Shown here one piece after another: positions 42,520 to 50,970 of a DNA stretch of 64,000 nucleotides. Both the position numbers and the translations under genes were made by a program. Numbering within the stretch: the stretch's first letter is position 1; every line of letters begins with the position of its first letter. The stretch is from Tellurirhabdus bombi. GTDB lineage: Bacteria > Bacteroidota > Bacteroidia > Cytophagales > Spirosomataceae. Under the pieces are notes generated by a model. It saw nothing but the letters and a program-made list of their open reading frames with translations. It was not told the DNA's origin and ran no database searches. The DNA lies in NCBI RefSeq assembly GCF_021484805.1, contig NZ_CP090557.1:3980001-4044000 (forward strand), read 5' to 3'.

Positions 42520-44088
42520 TTATTGGGTAACTTCTCTAAAATCCAGTTGCTGAATCAGAGCCGGATTTTCGGGTGTCAACGTAAAAAAAACGTTGATTTT
42601 GCCGCGCTCGCCTTCCAGCAGAAAGCGCCCCCGAAGCTGATTTTCAGGAATAAGCTCCCCAACCTGTTTGATTTTACCGACTTTGGCGTATAAATCCTGA
42701 ATGGCTTTCCGGCGTAGCTCAACGGGTAGGTCGGGGAAGAAGTTTTCGGCAAAGATTTTACTGGCTTCGGCTTTGGTGAAGTCGGGCAGCAGTTGCACCA
42801 GCTCGGCTTTTCGCTGGGCCAGAATGGGAGAAACGGGCAGTTGTCGCGTTTTCAAACCAGCCAGATTGATGAGCGTATCCAATACCGCAAAGTTTACATT
42901 GCCCATGCTCGCGTAGGTCAAGTTTCCGTAAGCGACCACGCCAATTCCGTATTCGGGCAGCACCCACCATTGGCTTCCGAAACCGGGCAAGCCTCCCGTG
43001 TGTCCGACCATTACCCGGCCTTCGCAGTCGCGGCTCCAGCGCAGGCCGTAACCGTAGGAACTCACCATGGGACAAGCCCGGCCACTGGGATATTTGAAGC
43101 CCGCCGCCAGGTTGTTAAACGTCCAGGGCTGCTGCATTTCGCGCACGGAGCTGCGTTTTACCGGCCCCGTTTCGGCATCGCTACGCGGTGGCCACGCCGA
43201 CTGGTGGAAAGCCATGTATTTGGCAAAGTCGTCAATTGAAGTAATGAGGCCGCCCATGGCTCCGTGCGACCCATCGTGCAGCAGTTCTTCTTCCTGCCAC
43301 TGCTCGCCCTGCCAACGATACCCATGCGCCAGCAAATTGGCTGGTACTTTGGTGTATTCCCATTCCGTGCTGTTCATGCCCAGCGGTTTTAGAATAGCGT
43401 CCGTAATGTATTGCTGGTAAGGCTTTCCAGATACCGTGGTGATAATCCGTCCCAGCATTGCGAAAGCCAGATTGCTGTATTCGTAGGCGATGCCGGTCGC
43501 ATTCGAAAGGGATAGGCCACCTTTGATCAAATCGGTCAACTCTTTTTCGGTATCGCTCAACTGGCGGTCGCCCCAGGGATTATCTTCAGGGAAACCCGCC
43601 GAGTGCGTCATCAAATTCCGAACGGTAATGAGCGGCGAATCACGGGTCACGTAGGTCAGGTTTTTCAGCTCCGGAACGTACAAATAAGCCGGATCATCCA
43701 GACGCAATTTCCCTTCATCCCGCAGCTTTAGAACGGCCATCGTCGTAAAACTCTTGGTCATCGAAGCAATACGAAACAGCGACTTCGATGTAGCCACCGT
43801 TTTTTTCGCTACATCCGTGTAGCCGAACCCGCCGGAATGCATTAACTTTCCATCCACCACAATTCCAAAAGCCATACCCGGAAAATGAGCCTTCTCGGCC
43901 CAATCGCGGTACAGCTTTTCAGCCACCGGATAAGCTGCTTCCAGTTTTCTGAGCCGTTCGGCATCCGTAAAAATCGGAGCCTGGTAGGTTTTCAGAAAAT
44001 TTTCAGGAACTGAATTTTTATTCGGGACGGATTGGCTATGGGCAATGGCAACGGTTAAGGAAGCTAAAAGAGTAATTGTTTTCTTCAT
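42520..44088 (-). CDS. exported serine hydrolase, beta-lactamase class C family
   Basis: A 522-residue protein with a signal peptide (about 1-19, AIAHSQS). Penicillin-binding fold motifs: SMTK (SxxK nucleophile, about 110-113), YSN (in YEYSNLAFAMLG) and HTGG (KTG-like, in VGHTGGLPGFGSQW). The length beyond about 400 is a C-terminal lipocalin-like extension typical of Bacteroidota esterase/peptidase members. True beta-lactamase activity is not implied; DD-peptidase, D-aminopeptidase or esterase are equally likely. First gene of the operon with the M28 peptidase and the cupin. Confidence 0.9.
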   Translation of the reverse strand: MKKTITLLASLTVAIAHSQSVPNKNSVPENFLKTYQAPIFTDAERLRKLEAAYPVAEKLYRDWAEKAHFPGMAFGIVVDGKLMHSGGFGYTDVAKKTVATSKSLFRIASMTKSFTTMAVLKLRDEGKLRLDDPAYLYVPELKNLTYVTRDSPLITVRNLMTHSAGFPEDNPWGDRQLSDTEKELTDLIKGGLSLSNATGIAYEYSNLAFAMLGRIITTVSGKPYQQYITDAILKPLGMNSTEWEYTKVPANLLAHGYRWQGEQWQEEELLHDGSHGAMGGLITSIDDFAKYMAFHQSAWPPRSDAETGPVKRSSVREMQQPWTFNNLAAGFKYPSGRACPMVSSYGYGLRWSRDCEGRVMVGHTGGLPGFGSQWWVLPEYGIGVVAYGNLTYASMGNVNFAVLDTLINLAGLKTRQLPVSPILAQRKAELVQLLPDFTKAEASKIFAENFFPDLPVELRRKAIQDLYAKVGKIKQVGELIPENQLRGRFLLEGERGKINVFFTLTPENPALIQQLDFREVTQ

Positions 44089-44230
44089 AAAGGCTGTATG
44101 GAAGTGCAGCGTCGAAAATACAAATTTCTGTCATACGACCCGCCACCTTGAAGTTTTATAATTCCGTTCTTGCGCCAGAGCCCTCCCCTGCCTTTTTTTG
44201 TGGTTTCAACCCGGACCCACTTTGGTTCAC

Positions 44231-44273
44231 GCCTTCCGGGAAGGTCGCTCACGGATCAACCTTCCCGGAAGGC
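44231..44273. repeat. paired palindromes upstream of tex
   Basis: GCCTTCCGGGAAGGT (44231-44245) and its exact reverse complement ACCTTCCCGGAAGGC (44259-44273) are 13 bases apart. Each arm is itself a palindrome around one central base (CCTTCC-G/C-GGAAGG), so the site can be one long hairpin or two operator-like palindromes. There is no T run. It lies 40 bp before the tex ATG. Confidence 0.6.
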
Positions 44274-44313
44274 CAGACGGGGGCCATTCATTTTAATTCT
44301 GTAAAGCGAATCC

Positions 44314-46446
44314 ATGATTCAACCTCAAGAAAATCGTTCAATAGCAGGACGTATTGCCTCGCTCCTGAACTTATCGAATCGATCTGTTGACAATACGATT
44401 GAATTGCTCGACGGCGGGGCCACCGTTCCGTTTATCTCCCGGTACCGCAAGGAAGCAACAGGCGGCCTGGACGAAGTGCAGATTGCTTCGATCAAAGACA
44501 CGTACCAGAAGCTTCAGGAACTGGACAAACGCCGGGAGGCCATCCTGAAATCCATCGATGAGCAAGGAAAACTAACGCCGGATTTACGTCAGAAAATTTC
44601 ACTGGCGGCAACCCTTACAGAACTTGAAGATTTATACCTACCCTATAAGCAGAAACGAAAAACCCGCGCCAGCATCGCCATTGAGAAAGGGCTGGAACCG
44701 CTGGCCAAGCTCATTTACCTCCAGCAGGAACGCGATCTGTCCCGCAAAGCTCTGACCTTTTTGAACGACAAAGTTGAGTCGGTAGACGACGCTTTGCAGG
44801 GCGCACGGGATATTATTGCTGAATGGATCAACGAAAATGCCGACGCCCGGCAACGCATCCGGGTCTTGTTTGAACGGGAAGCGATTATTCGTTCGGTAGT
44901 CAAGAAAGGCAAGGAAACGGAAGGCATCAAATACAAGGATTACTACGATTTTGCGGAGCCCCTGCGTCGGGTGCCTTCCCACCGCCTGTTGGCGTTGCGC
45001 CGGGGTGAAGCCGAAGGTATTTTGTCGGTAGGCATTGCGCCAGACGAAGAAGCGGCCCTCGAACGCCTGGAGCGGCAGTTTCTGCGCGGATCGGCCAGCA
45101 CGGGCGACCAGATGATTCTGGCCATCAAAGACAGTTACAAACGGCTGGTCAAACCCTCCATTGAAACGGAATTTGATAATCTGTCCAAAGAAAAAGCCGA
45201 TGCGGAAGCCATTCGTATTTTTGCTGATAACCTCCGGCAGTTACTCTTGTCTTCACCACTGGGGCAAAAGCGCGTGCTGGCCATCGACCCCGGTTACCGC
45301 ACGGGCTGTAAGACCGTTTGTCTGGATGCGCAGGGAACATTGCTTACCAATGACGTTATTTACCCGGATCGTAACGGCGGGCAACAGGCGGCGCAGACCG
45401 TGTTAAAACTCGTTCAGCAATACCAGATCGAAGCCATCGCGATTGGTAACGGAACCGCTGGCCGGGAAACGGAGACATTTGTTCGTGGCTTGAATTTCGG
45501 CATAACCATTCCGGTGTTTATGGTTAGCGAACAAGGCGCGTCTGTCTATTCAGCCTCCGATGTGGCTCGTCAGGAGTTCCCCGATCAGGATGTTACTGTG
45601 CGCGGGGCCGTTTCCATCGGTCGCCGACTAATGGACCCCCTGGCTGAAATGGTTAAAATCGACCCTAAATCCATCGGCGTTGGTCAATACCAGCACGATG
45701 TAGACCCGTCGTCTCTGAAGGCCAGTCTGGATTCGGTGGTTGAAAGCTGCGTGAACCAGGTTGGGGTGTCGCTCAACACGGCCAGCGCCCACTTGCTGCG
45801 TTATGTATCGGGTTTAGGTCCGACACTGGCCCAGAATATTGTTGAGTACCGCACGCAGAATGGGGCTTTCAAATCCCGCGATCAGCTGAAAAAAGTACCT
45901 CGGCTGGGGAACAAAGCCTTTGAACAATGCGCCGGCTTCCTTCGCATCGACAACGCTCCTAACCCGCTTGATAACAGCGCCGTGCACCCGGAAAGCTACG
46001 CCGTTGTGGAGAAAATGGCACGGGATCTGAATAGTACGGTTCAGGATTTGGTAAAAAATACGGAGCTTCGGAAGCAAATAAAACCCGAACGCTACGTTAC
46101 TGATACAGTGGGGCTGCCAACGCTGCGGGATATTCTGGCCGAACTCGAAAAGCCCGGTCGCGATCCGCGTGAGCAGCTTTCAGTATTTGAATACGACGAG
46201 CGCGTTAAAAAAGTGGAAGATCTGCACGAAGGCATGATTTTACCAGGCGTGGTCACCAATGTAACTGCTTTCGGTGCCTTCGTTGACATTGGGGTGAAAC
46301 AGGATGGATTGGTGCATATTTCGCAATTATCCCACCAGTTCGTTTCCGATCCGCGTCAAGTGGTAAAAGTTTTCCAGAAAGTAAAAGTTAAGGTGGTTGA
46401 GGTCGATTTACAGCGCAAGAGAATTGCTTTAACCATGAAAATTTAA
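44314..46446 (+). CDS. tex: Tex-family S1 RNA-binding transcription accessory protein
   Basis: A 710-residue cytosolic protein, slightly shorter than typical Tex (about 740-780). The N-terminal helical domain with YRKEATGGLDEVQI (about 40-53) is diagnostic. The YqgF-like RNase H fold follows (VLAIDPGYRTGCKTVCLD, about 325-342), then helix-hairpin-helix repeats (SGLGPTLAQNIVEYR; LKKVPRLGNKAFEQCAGFLRI) and a C-terminal S1 domain (GMILPGVVTNVTAFGAFVDIGVKQDGLVH, shown in part). Tex binds nucleic acid and interacts with transcription machinery. A pair of GC-rich palindromes lies just upstream and may regulate it. Confidence 0.95.
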   Translation: MIQPQENRSIAGRIASLLNLSNRSVDNTIELLDGGATVPFISRYRKEATGGLDEVQIASIKDTYQKLQELDKRREAILKSIDEQGKLTPDLRQKISLAATLTELEDLYLPYKQKRKTRASIAIEKGLEPLAKLIYLQQERDLSRKALTFLNDKVESVDDALQGARDIIAEWINENADARQRIRVLFEREAIIRSVVKKGKETEGIKYKDYYDFAEPLRRVPSHRLLALRRGEAEGILSVGIAPDEEAALERLERQFLRGSASTGDQMILAIKDSYKRLVKPSIETEFDNLSKEKADAEAIRIFADNLRQLLLSSPLGQKRVLAIDPGYRTGCKTVCLDAQGTLLTNDVIYPDRNGGQQAAQTVLKLVQQYQIEAIAIGNGTAGRETETFVRGLNFGITIPVFMVSEQGASVYSASDVARQEFPDQDVTVRGAVSIGRRLMDPLAEMVKIDPKSIGVGQYQHDVDPSSLKASLDSVVESCVNQVGVSLNTASAHLLRYVSGLGPTLAQNIVEYRTQNGAFKSRDQLKKVPRLGNKAFEQCAGFLRIDNAPNPLDNSAVHPESYAVVEKMARDLNSTVQDLVKNTELRKQIKPERYVTDTVGLPTLRDILAELEKPGRDPREQLSVFEYDERVKKVEDLHEGMILPGVVTNVTAFGAFVDIGVKQDGLVHISQLSHQFVSDPRQVVKVFQKVKVKVVEVDLQRKRIALTMKI

Positions 46447-46506
46447 TAGGTTCGTACAGTAGGTGGCCGGCTTCGGTCGGTCACGATTACTATCCCACCC
46501 ATTGCT

Positions 46507-47094
46507 ATGTTTGCGAATTTACACTTTCGGGCGATCTGGCGGCCCTCTGTCTTCACGTTACTTGTTACGCTAAGTCTTTCTTCGTGCTCTTTTTTTCGCT
46601 CGACGCCTTACACCCCGCCTGCGCAGCGAAAAACGGTGGCGGCGCGTAAACCGGCTTCCAACGCCAGGCCCGTTAAAAAAGTCGATACGCATACGTACCA
46701 CAAGAGTTACGTACGCGATGTGGTAAAGATTGCCCGAACCTACACCGGAGTTCCTTACCGCATTGGCGGCTCAAATTCGTCGGGCATGGACTGTTCCGGA
46801 CTGATTTTCGCGGTTTTCAATACGGTTGGTCTACAAATTCCGCGCGTTTCCTGGCAGCAGTCCGAAGTGGGTTATGAAGTAGATATACCAGAAATTGAAG
46901 CGGGTGATTTAGTATTCTTTGTGCCCGATCACGGCAAAGAAGGGTACGTTTCGCACGCGGGTATCATCACCGAAGTACGCGGAAAAGGAGATATTGTTTT
47001 TATTCACGCTTCTTCGTCGCGGGGGGTGCGGGAAGACAACCTGTACTCCAACTATTTCAAAGGCCGATTTGTGAAAGCGATTCGTCCCTATTAG
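46507..47094 (+). CDS. NlpC/P60 (C40) peptidoglycan endopeptidase lipoprotein
   Basis: A 195-residue lipoprotein (signal with lipobox LSSC, Cys near 27). A short linker rich in Lys, Arg and Pro precedes the C40 domain (about 70-195): the catalytic Cys in GMDCSGLIF, His in VSHAGIITEV and third residue His in FIHASSSRGV. It likely cleaves D-gamma-glutamyl-diaminopimelate bonds in peptidoglycan remodelling. It is 60 bp downstream of tex with no clear terminator between, and converges with the NUDIX gene 13 bp away. Confidence 0.92.
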   Translation: MFANLHFRAIWRPSVFTLLVTLSLSSCSFFRSTPYTPPAQRKTVAARKPASNARPVKKVDTHTYHKSYVRDVVKIARTYTGVPYRIGGSNSSGMDCSGLIFAVFNTVGLQIPRVSWQQSEVGYEVDIPEIEAGDLVFFVPDHGKEGYVSHAGIITEVRGKGDIVFIHASSSRGVREDNLYSNYFKGRFVKAIRPY

Positions 47095-47107
47095 AAACCG
47101 GCTTAAA

Positions 47108-47707
47108 TTATAAGTCTTTCCAGCTAAAATAAGGCCGGGCATCGGCGTCTGTTTTCTGACCTGCCTGATACCGCTCCAGCTGTTCCAGAGCGTAGCCGTA
47201 CATATTTGGAAGGGGTACCAGCGGAAAGTCGTCATTGGGCTCTCGCAGCCAGGTTTGCAGTTGACGCACCGATACGAACTGAATAGCAGTGATCTCTTCT
47301 TCCTGAAAATGAAAATCGCGGAGGCTTTTATCCGTTTGCCAGATGAACACCGCCGTATGCTCGCGATCCGTCAGGTTATTGCTCACGTCATACCCATCCA
47401 CCGACATGGAAAAGAGGTATTGAAGTTCTTCCTTGGCCACCGAAATACCTAATTCTTCTTCCAGTTCCCGCCAGGCTCCCTGCCGATAGTCTTCACCCGC
47501 CGAAACGTGCCCCCCGAAACTGATGTCCCACAAGGCCGCAAACATATCTTTATCTGGATGGCGTAAATTACACAACACCTCCCCCGCCGGATTCAGAACA
47601 TAAATGTGGGTTGTCCGATGCCAGTCGCCATCCCGATGAATGTGTTTTTTGGGTTTGGTAAAGCCGAGCGGGCGGTCCTGCTCATCAACTACGTCCAGCC
47701 ATTCCAT
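47108..47707 (-). CDS. NUDIX hydrolase, IPP-isomerase-like type
   Basis: A 199-residue cytosolic protein. The Nudix box GHVSAGEDYRQGAWREL-EEELG is complete (GX5EX7REXXEEXG). The N-terminal EWLDVVDEQDRPLGFTKPKKHIHRDGDWHRTTHIYV matches the YfcD/isopentenyl-diphosphate isomerase-like subgroup, though the isomerase Cys is absent. Substrate unknown; nucleotide-linked or prenyl diphosphates are possible. Confidence 0.9.
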   Translation of the reverse strand: MEWLDVVDEQDRPLGFTKPKKHIHRDGDWHRTTHIYVLNPAGEVLCNLRHPDKDMFAALWDISFGGHVSAGEDYRQGAWRELEEELGISVAKEELQYLFSMSVDGYDVSNNLTDREHTAVFIWQTDKSLRDFHFQEEEITAIQFVSVRQLQTWLREPNDDFPLVPLPNMYGYALEQLERYQAGQKTDADARPYFSWKDL

Positions 47708-47723
47708 TTTTTTGCGATTATAC

Positions 47724-47753
47724 CAAAAGAAAAGCTACCCATTCGAGTAGCTT
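47724..47753 (-). terminator. terminator of the GIY-YIG-like gene
   Basis: A 7-bp stem (AAGCTAC with GTAGCTT) is followed on the minus strand by TTTCTTTT. It overlaps the stop codon of the GIY-YIG-like gene by two bases. Confidence 0.5.
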
Positions 47754-48003
47754 AATGCGCGGCTTGTTCACTTAAAAACTCTTCCAGCCCTTCTCGCTTT
47801 TTGTTTTTCAACTTCATTTCGAGACTTTGGGCTTCGGTTCGTTTCGGAAAGCCCTGTTTAAACTTCACCACCCAGGGTTTCCCCTCAGCCGTGGTTGGAT
47901 TTGCTTTCGCATTATGCTGCCAAAGTGCAATCTGCACATCTTTTGCCAAACCGATAAAATACTGGTTGGCTGTCTCGCTGAAAATAACGTATACGTAAAC
48001 CAT
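47752..48003 (-). CDS. small GIY-YIG-family protein, probably degenerate
   Basis: An 83-residue protein from ATG 48003 (MVYVYVIFSE); a longer in-frame upstream extension is not like the family. YVYVI (3-7) and YFIG (15-18) stand for GIY and YIG, and LWQHN (27-31) matches the RRLxxHN block, but the usual Arg pair before Leu is I25-A26. E62 (SLEMKLKNKK) fits the metal-binding Glu. Loss of the catalytic Arg suggests a binding rather than nicking role. A TACATTTG box (48046-48039) lies 36 bp before the start. Confidence 0.72.
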   Translation of the reverse strand: MVYVYVIFSETANQYFIGLAKDVQIALWQHNAKANPTTAEGKPWVVKFKQGFPKRTEAQSLEMKLKNKKREGLEEFLSEQAAH

Positions 48004-48038
48004 AAAAAGCCACTTGCTCCTGCTCGCCTCAAGAGTCA

Positions 48039-48097
48039 CAAATGTACAATGCCCTCCGGTGAGTTCTATGCTTAGGCGGCAAATATTTGTAACTTTG
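48039..48097. promoter_or_regulatory. divergent -7 boxes for the GIY-YIG-like and beta-helix genes
   Basis: TACATTTG on the minus strand (48046-48039) and TAACTTTG on the plus strand (48090-48097) each match TAnnTTTG and sit 36 and 23 bp before their ATGs. Neither has a TTG at 19-20 bases upstream. Confidence 0.4.
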
Positions 48098-48120
48098 ATT
48101 AGCAACCACACCTTCATTTT

Positions 48121-50118
48121 ATGATTCGTTTTCTTTTTTATTCCTTTCTTCTTATTGGTTATCAGACAATTGCTCAATCCGTTGAAATCAGTACCAAAGA
48201 CAAAACAACGTCCTCGTCTGGCGATGATCGATACCGCCCGTTTCTGGAAGATAAAGGCTCCTGGCTGGAGATGAACGCCAAGGGCCGAACCGGTGCTTCG
48301 GTTCCCGTTGGTCGCCCTTCGCTGCTCACGCTTGATAGCAAGCCTCTGATTCAGAGCTTTTCAGGAGGGGATAATTACATTCAACTGAAAGGCACCGATA
48401 CTTATTTTGTTTATGATCCGTCGGCTACTGACGCGCCCGACGGTTTTTTTGTCCTTCCTGCTCCCGGAAAAAACAATGGCTCCAGTAAGGCGGGTCGCTG
48501 GTTTCTGGCCAACCGTACAGAAATCAATGTACTGGATTTTGGTGCTAAAGGCGATTTCAATGGACAAAATGACCAAACCTGCACGAACAACACCATCCCC
48601 TTTCAGCGGGCGCTGGATGCCGCCCAGAAAGCCACTGATCCGGTTAAATACGTTATGCAAACGCCTTATAAACGCCGCTTCGCTGTTGTTCGCATTCCCA
48701 ATGGAAATTATGCCTTGCGTGATGCGGTCTGGATTCGCGGGGCCGTGTGCATTGAGATGGAACCCGTTGGTTCTTACGGAGGGAGTCGGCTTATTCAGCT
48801 TAGTCCTGGCAAGCATTTGTTTCGGCTTGGCGGCGATCCCGACGGAGCCAGTTCCAATGCGATTTCCATTCGCGGTGGTATTCTACGGGCGAGATCGGCC
48901 ACCCTTACACCCGGCACAGCCCTGATTTTTGGCGGGAACAGCACCGCTCAAGGCGACGGCAATCACAACTCGCTGTACATCGAAAATGTCTGGTTTCAGA
49001 CGCCAGAAGATTATGGAATTCACCTGCAACGCGGTGGCGATGTTGTCATTAATCGCTGCACATTTGACGTTGCGGCCTTTCATTCCCTGCGAATCGGAGC
49101 GGCAAATACCCCGGTTGAAACCGTGGCCATTACCAACAATATTTTCTTTGATGTGCAGGCGGGAGCCATTGATTTGGTCCATGCCAAAGGCATTCAGATT
49201 GCCGATAATCGCGTTATTGGTTTAGAAAACCGGCGAATGCCTTATTTTGTCAAAGACCAGGGTGCGGTTAAGGCGACTAGCATTGGCATTCACAACAATT
49301 ACCTGTCTTTTGTGAACCTTGTTCTGGATGCTTCTTCGGGGGGAAATTATAGTCTAACGAACAATTTTGGCGACGAGTTTAAAGGCCCTAGCATCGTTCT
49401 GGGCAACAATGCGACATACGACGGTATTCTTATTTCGGGCAACCGCTTCGAGGGAAACTATAGCGGCCAGATTCCAAACACAACCATTCCCAACGCTCCA
49501 ATCTGGTGCCCCGCCGCTATCACAAACAGCCGGTTCGACGGAAATATTTTCAAAAATACCGGCAAGACCGCGATAGTAGGACTTCACGCGAACGACAAGC
49601 GTAATCGCCGTTTTTCGTACAAAAACAACTCATTTATTGGCTTTGAGCGGCCTTTTCTGGTAGCTGGAAGTTCGGCGGAAGGCCGGGATGCCGAAAAAAC
49701 GGTTAGCATCACTAATGCGGGTATTCTAGATGTTACACAGGACGATGCGGAATTTTACCTCCTCAACGCGTCCAATGCCTCTACCGCCCTGGCCGATATT
49801 AGTCAGGCTTACATTGGCCAAACTATAAACATAACTTTTGGAGCAAACCGCGTGGTAAAACATAGCAATCGGCTGTTGCTCAACGGAAATCAGAACTTTG
49901 CGGCTCAGGTAGGCAACACCTTGACGTTGAAGCGTGATCATGAGAAATGGGTCGAAATCGCCCGGACGTCGGGTAATACTTCCAGCTCTTACCCGGAAGT
50001 AACACAGGCCCAACGACTAGCCCTTCCCAAACCAAAACCGGGTCACCACGTTTATCAAACCGACCAAAAAGAAGGCGTGTGGGTTTACAAATCATCAGGC
50101 TGGGTCTTTGCTTACTAG
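48121..50118 (+). CDS. exported right-handed beta-helix (pectate-lyase-like) protein
   Basis: A 665-residue protein with a signal peptide (about 1-19, TIAQS). An N-terminal domain of about 120 residues precedes INVLDFGAKGDFNGQNDQT, the start of the pectate_lyase_3 type beta-helix (about 135-165), with many short strands and Asn ladders (AITNNIFFDVQAG; GISGNRFEGN-like repeats) to about 550. A C-terminal segment with YPEVTQAQRLALPKPKPGHHVYQTD resembles tail-fibre or cell-surface attachment ends. It could be a polysaccharide lyase, hydrolase or binding protein. No other carbohydrate gene is adjacent. Confidence 0.82.
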   Translation: MIRFLFYSFLLIGYQTIAQSVEISTKDKTTSSSGDDRYRPFLEDKGSWLEMNAKGRTGASVPVGRPSLLTLDSKPLIQSFSGGDNYIQLKGTDTYFVYDPSATDAPDGFFVLPAPGKNNGSSKAGRWFLANRTEINVLDFGAKGDFNGQNDQTCTNNTIPFQRALDAAQKATDPVKYVMQTPYKRRFAVVRIPNGNYALRDAVWIRGAVCIEMEPVGSYGGSRLIQLSPGKHLFRLGGDPDGASSNAISIRGGILRARSATLTPGTALIFGGNSTAQGDGNHNSLYIENVWFQTPEDYGIHLQRGGDVVINRCTFDVAAFHSLRIGAANTPVETVAITNNIFFDVQAGAIDLVHAKGIQIADNRVIGLENRRMPYFVKDQGAVKATSIGIHNNYLSFVNLVLDASSGGNYSLTNNFGDEFKGPSIVLGNNATYDGILISGNRFEGNYSGQIPNTTIPNAPIWCPAAITNSRFDGNIFKNTGKTAIVGLHANDKRNRRFSYKNNSFIGFERPFLVAGSSAEGRDAEKTVSITNAGILDVTQDDAEFYLLNASNASTALADISQAYIGQTINITFGANRVVKHSNRLLLNGNQNFAAQVGNTLTLKRDHEKWVEIARTSGNTSSSYPEVTQAQRLALPKPKPGHHVYQTDQKEGVWVYKSSGWVFAY

Positions 50119-50159
50119 CTTTGATTTTTGACCCAAGCTGAAGCCTGTCATTACGTAAG

Positions 50160-50657
50160 CTACTCTTTGGAAATATCCGGTGAGGTAAAATCGGCAATGC
50201 GCGCTCTTACTTTCGTGCCTCGATCACTGGTGGGCGCGCTGATGGACTCAGATCCGAAAGGTTTTACCTGATCCAGATAGACAAACTCCTCTTTGTAAAG
50301 TTCACCATTTGCTTTGTAATACCGCACGGAAATTTTCACCTGATCAAATCGAATGGCCGTTGGATTGCGTAGCGTTACTTTTGCTCGTTTAACTCCGCCA
50401 AATGGGAGAATGCGGGCCGCTACGTCTACCGTTACTTTTTTGAGATCGGAACGGCTAATGGCCTCTCTCTTGGCTGTAGTTCTTGGGTCAGGGCGCACAC
50501 TGACCGCAGGTTTCTGTTCTGCTTTTCCGCCTTTTTCTGAGGCTTTTAACGCCTTATTCTCTTGTTCGAGTTTAGCCAGGCGCTGTTCCAGATCGTCTTT
50601 TTTGTTACTGGAACACCCAAGAATGAATACCCATATTACCAGGAATAACGCTCTCAT
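50160..50657 (-). CDS. hypothetical lipoprotein with coiled-coil segment
   Basis: A 165-residue protein. A signal sequence ends in lipobox ILGCSS (Cys near 15), followed by a short coiled coil (DDLEQRLAKLEQENKALKAS, 21-40), a basic linker, and a beta-sandwich-like C-terminal domain (VKRAKVTLRNPTAIRF; YKEEFVYLDQVKPFGSE) similar to FxLYD or DUF3426-type domains. Probably anchored to the inner leaflet of the outer membrane. Function unknown. Confidence 0.78.
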   Translation of the reverse strand: MRALFLVIWVFILGCSSNKKDDLEQRLAKLEQENKALKASEKGGKAEQKPAVSVRPDPRTTAKREAISRSDLKKVTVDVAARILPFGGVKRAKVTLRNPTAIRFDQVKISVRYYKANGELYKEEFVYLDQVKPFGSESISAPTSDRGTKVRARIADFTSPDISKE

Positions 50658-50741
50658 ATTGCGCTGACGCTATCAACCAGAATTTTAGTTCGTATTGCTA
50701 GATGACTATCTTGTCAAATCCATCTATGCGTATAACATAAC

Positions 50742-50769
50742 AAAAGGCTGTCTTCTTGCGAAAACAGCC
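50742..50769 (-). terminator. terminator of tRNA-Ala
   Basis: A nine-pair stem (GGCTGT core with ACAGCC, extended by T-A and T-G pairs) is followed by TTTTG on the minus strand, 16 bp past the tRNA 3' end. Confidence 0.6.
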
Positions 50770-50785
50770 CAGTTTATTCTTTACG

Positions 50786-50859
50786 TGGAGATAGTCGGAT
50801 TCGAACCGACGGCCTCTACAATGCCATTGTAGCGCTCTAGCCAACTGAGCTATACCCCC
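50786..50859 (-). tRNA. tRNA-Ala (anticodon GGC)
   Basis: A 74-base tRNA on the minus strand, starting GGGGGTATAGCTCAG. The anticodon arm CTACA-ATGGCAT-TGTAG gives GGC, and the T arm has GGTTCGAATCC. The acceptor stem has the G3-U70 wobble that defines alanine identity. The discriminator is A; CCA is not encoded. Confidence 0.97.
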
Positions 50860-50862
50860 TTT

Positions 50863-50888
50863 TTAATGAATAAGGCTTTATTCATTAA
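50863..50888. repeat. perfect 11-bp hairpin beside tRNA-Ala
   Basis: TTAATGAATAA and TTATTCATTAA pair around GGCT, 3 bases before the tRNA 5' end. On the minus strand it would lie in the precursor leader of the tRNA. Confidence 0.5.
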
Positions 50889-50901
50889 TTTTATGTGGGT
50901 G

Positions 50902-50932
50902 CAAAGATGCGTAAAATAGGAATGCATGTCAA
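50902..50932 (-). promoter_or_regulatory. promoter of tRNA-Ala
   Basis: On the minus strand TTG (50932-50930), 20 bases, then CATCTTTG (50909-50902), one mismatch from TAnnTTTG. Predicted start near 50895, about 36 bases before the mature tRNA. Confidence 0.65.
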
Positions 50933-50970
50933 CCAAAGTCGAAAACTTTTCCGTTTTCATTTTCCATAAA

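Noticed and set aside
48004-48177. Longer frame for the GIY-YIG-like gene
   Set aside because: The added residues are not GIY-YIG-like and overlap the beta-helix gene start and both candidate promoters.
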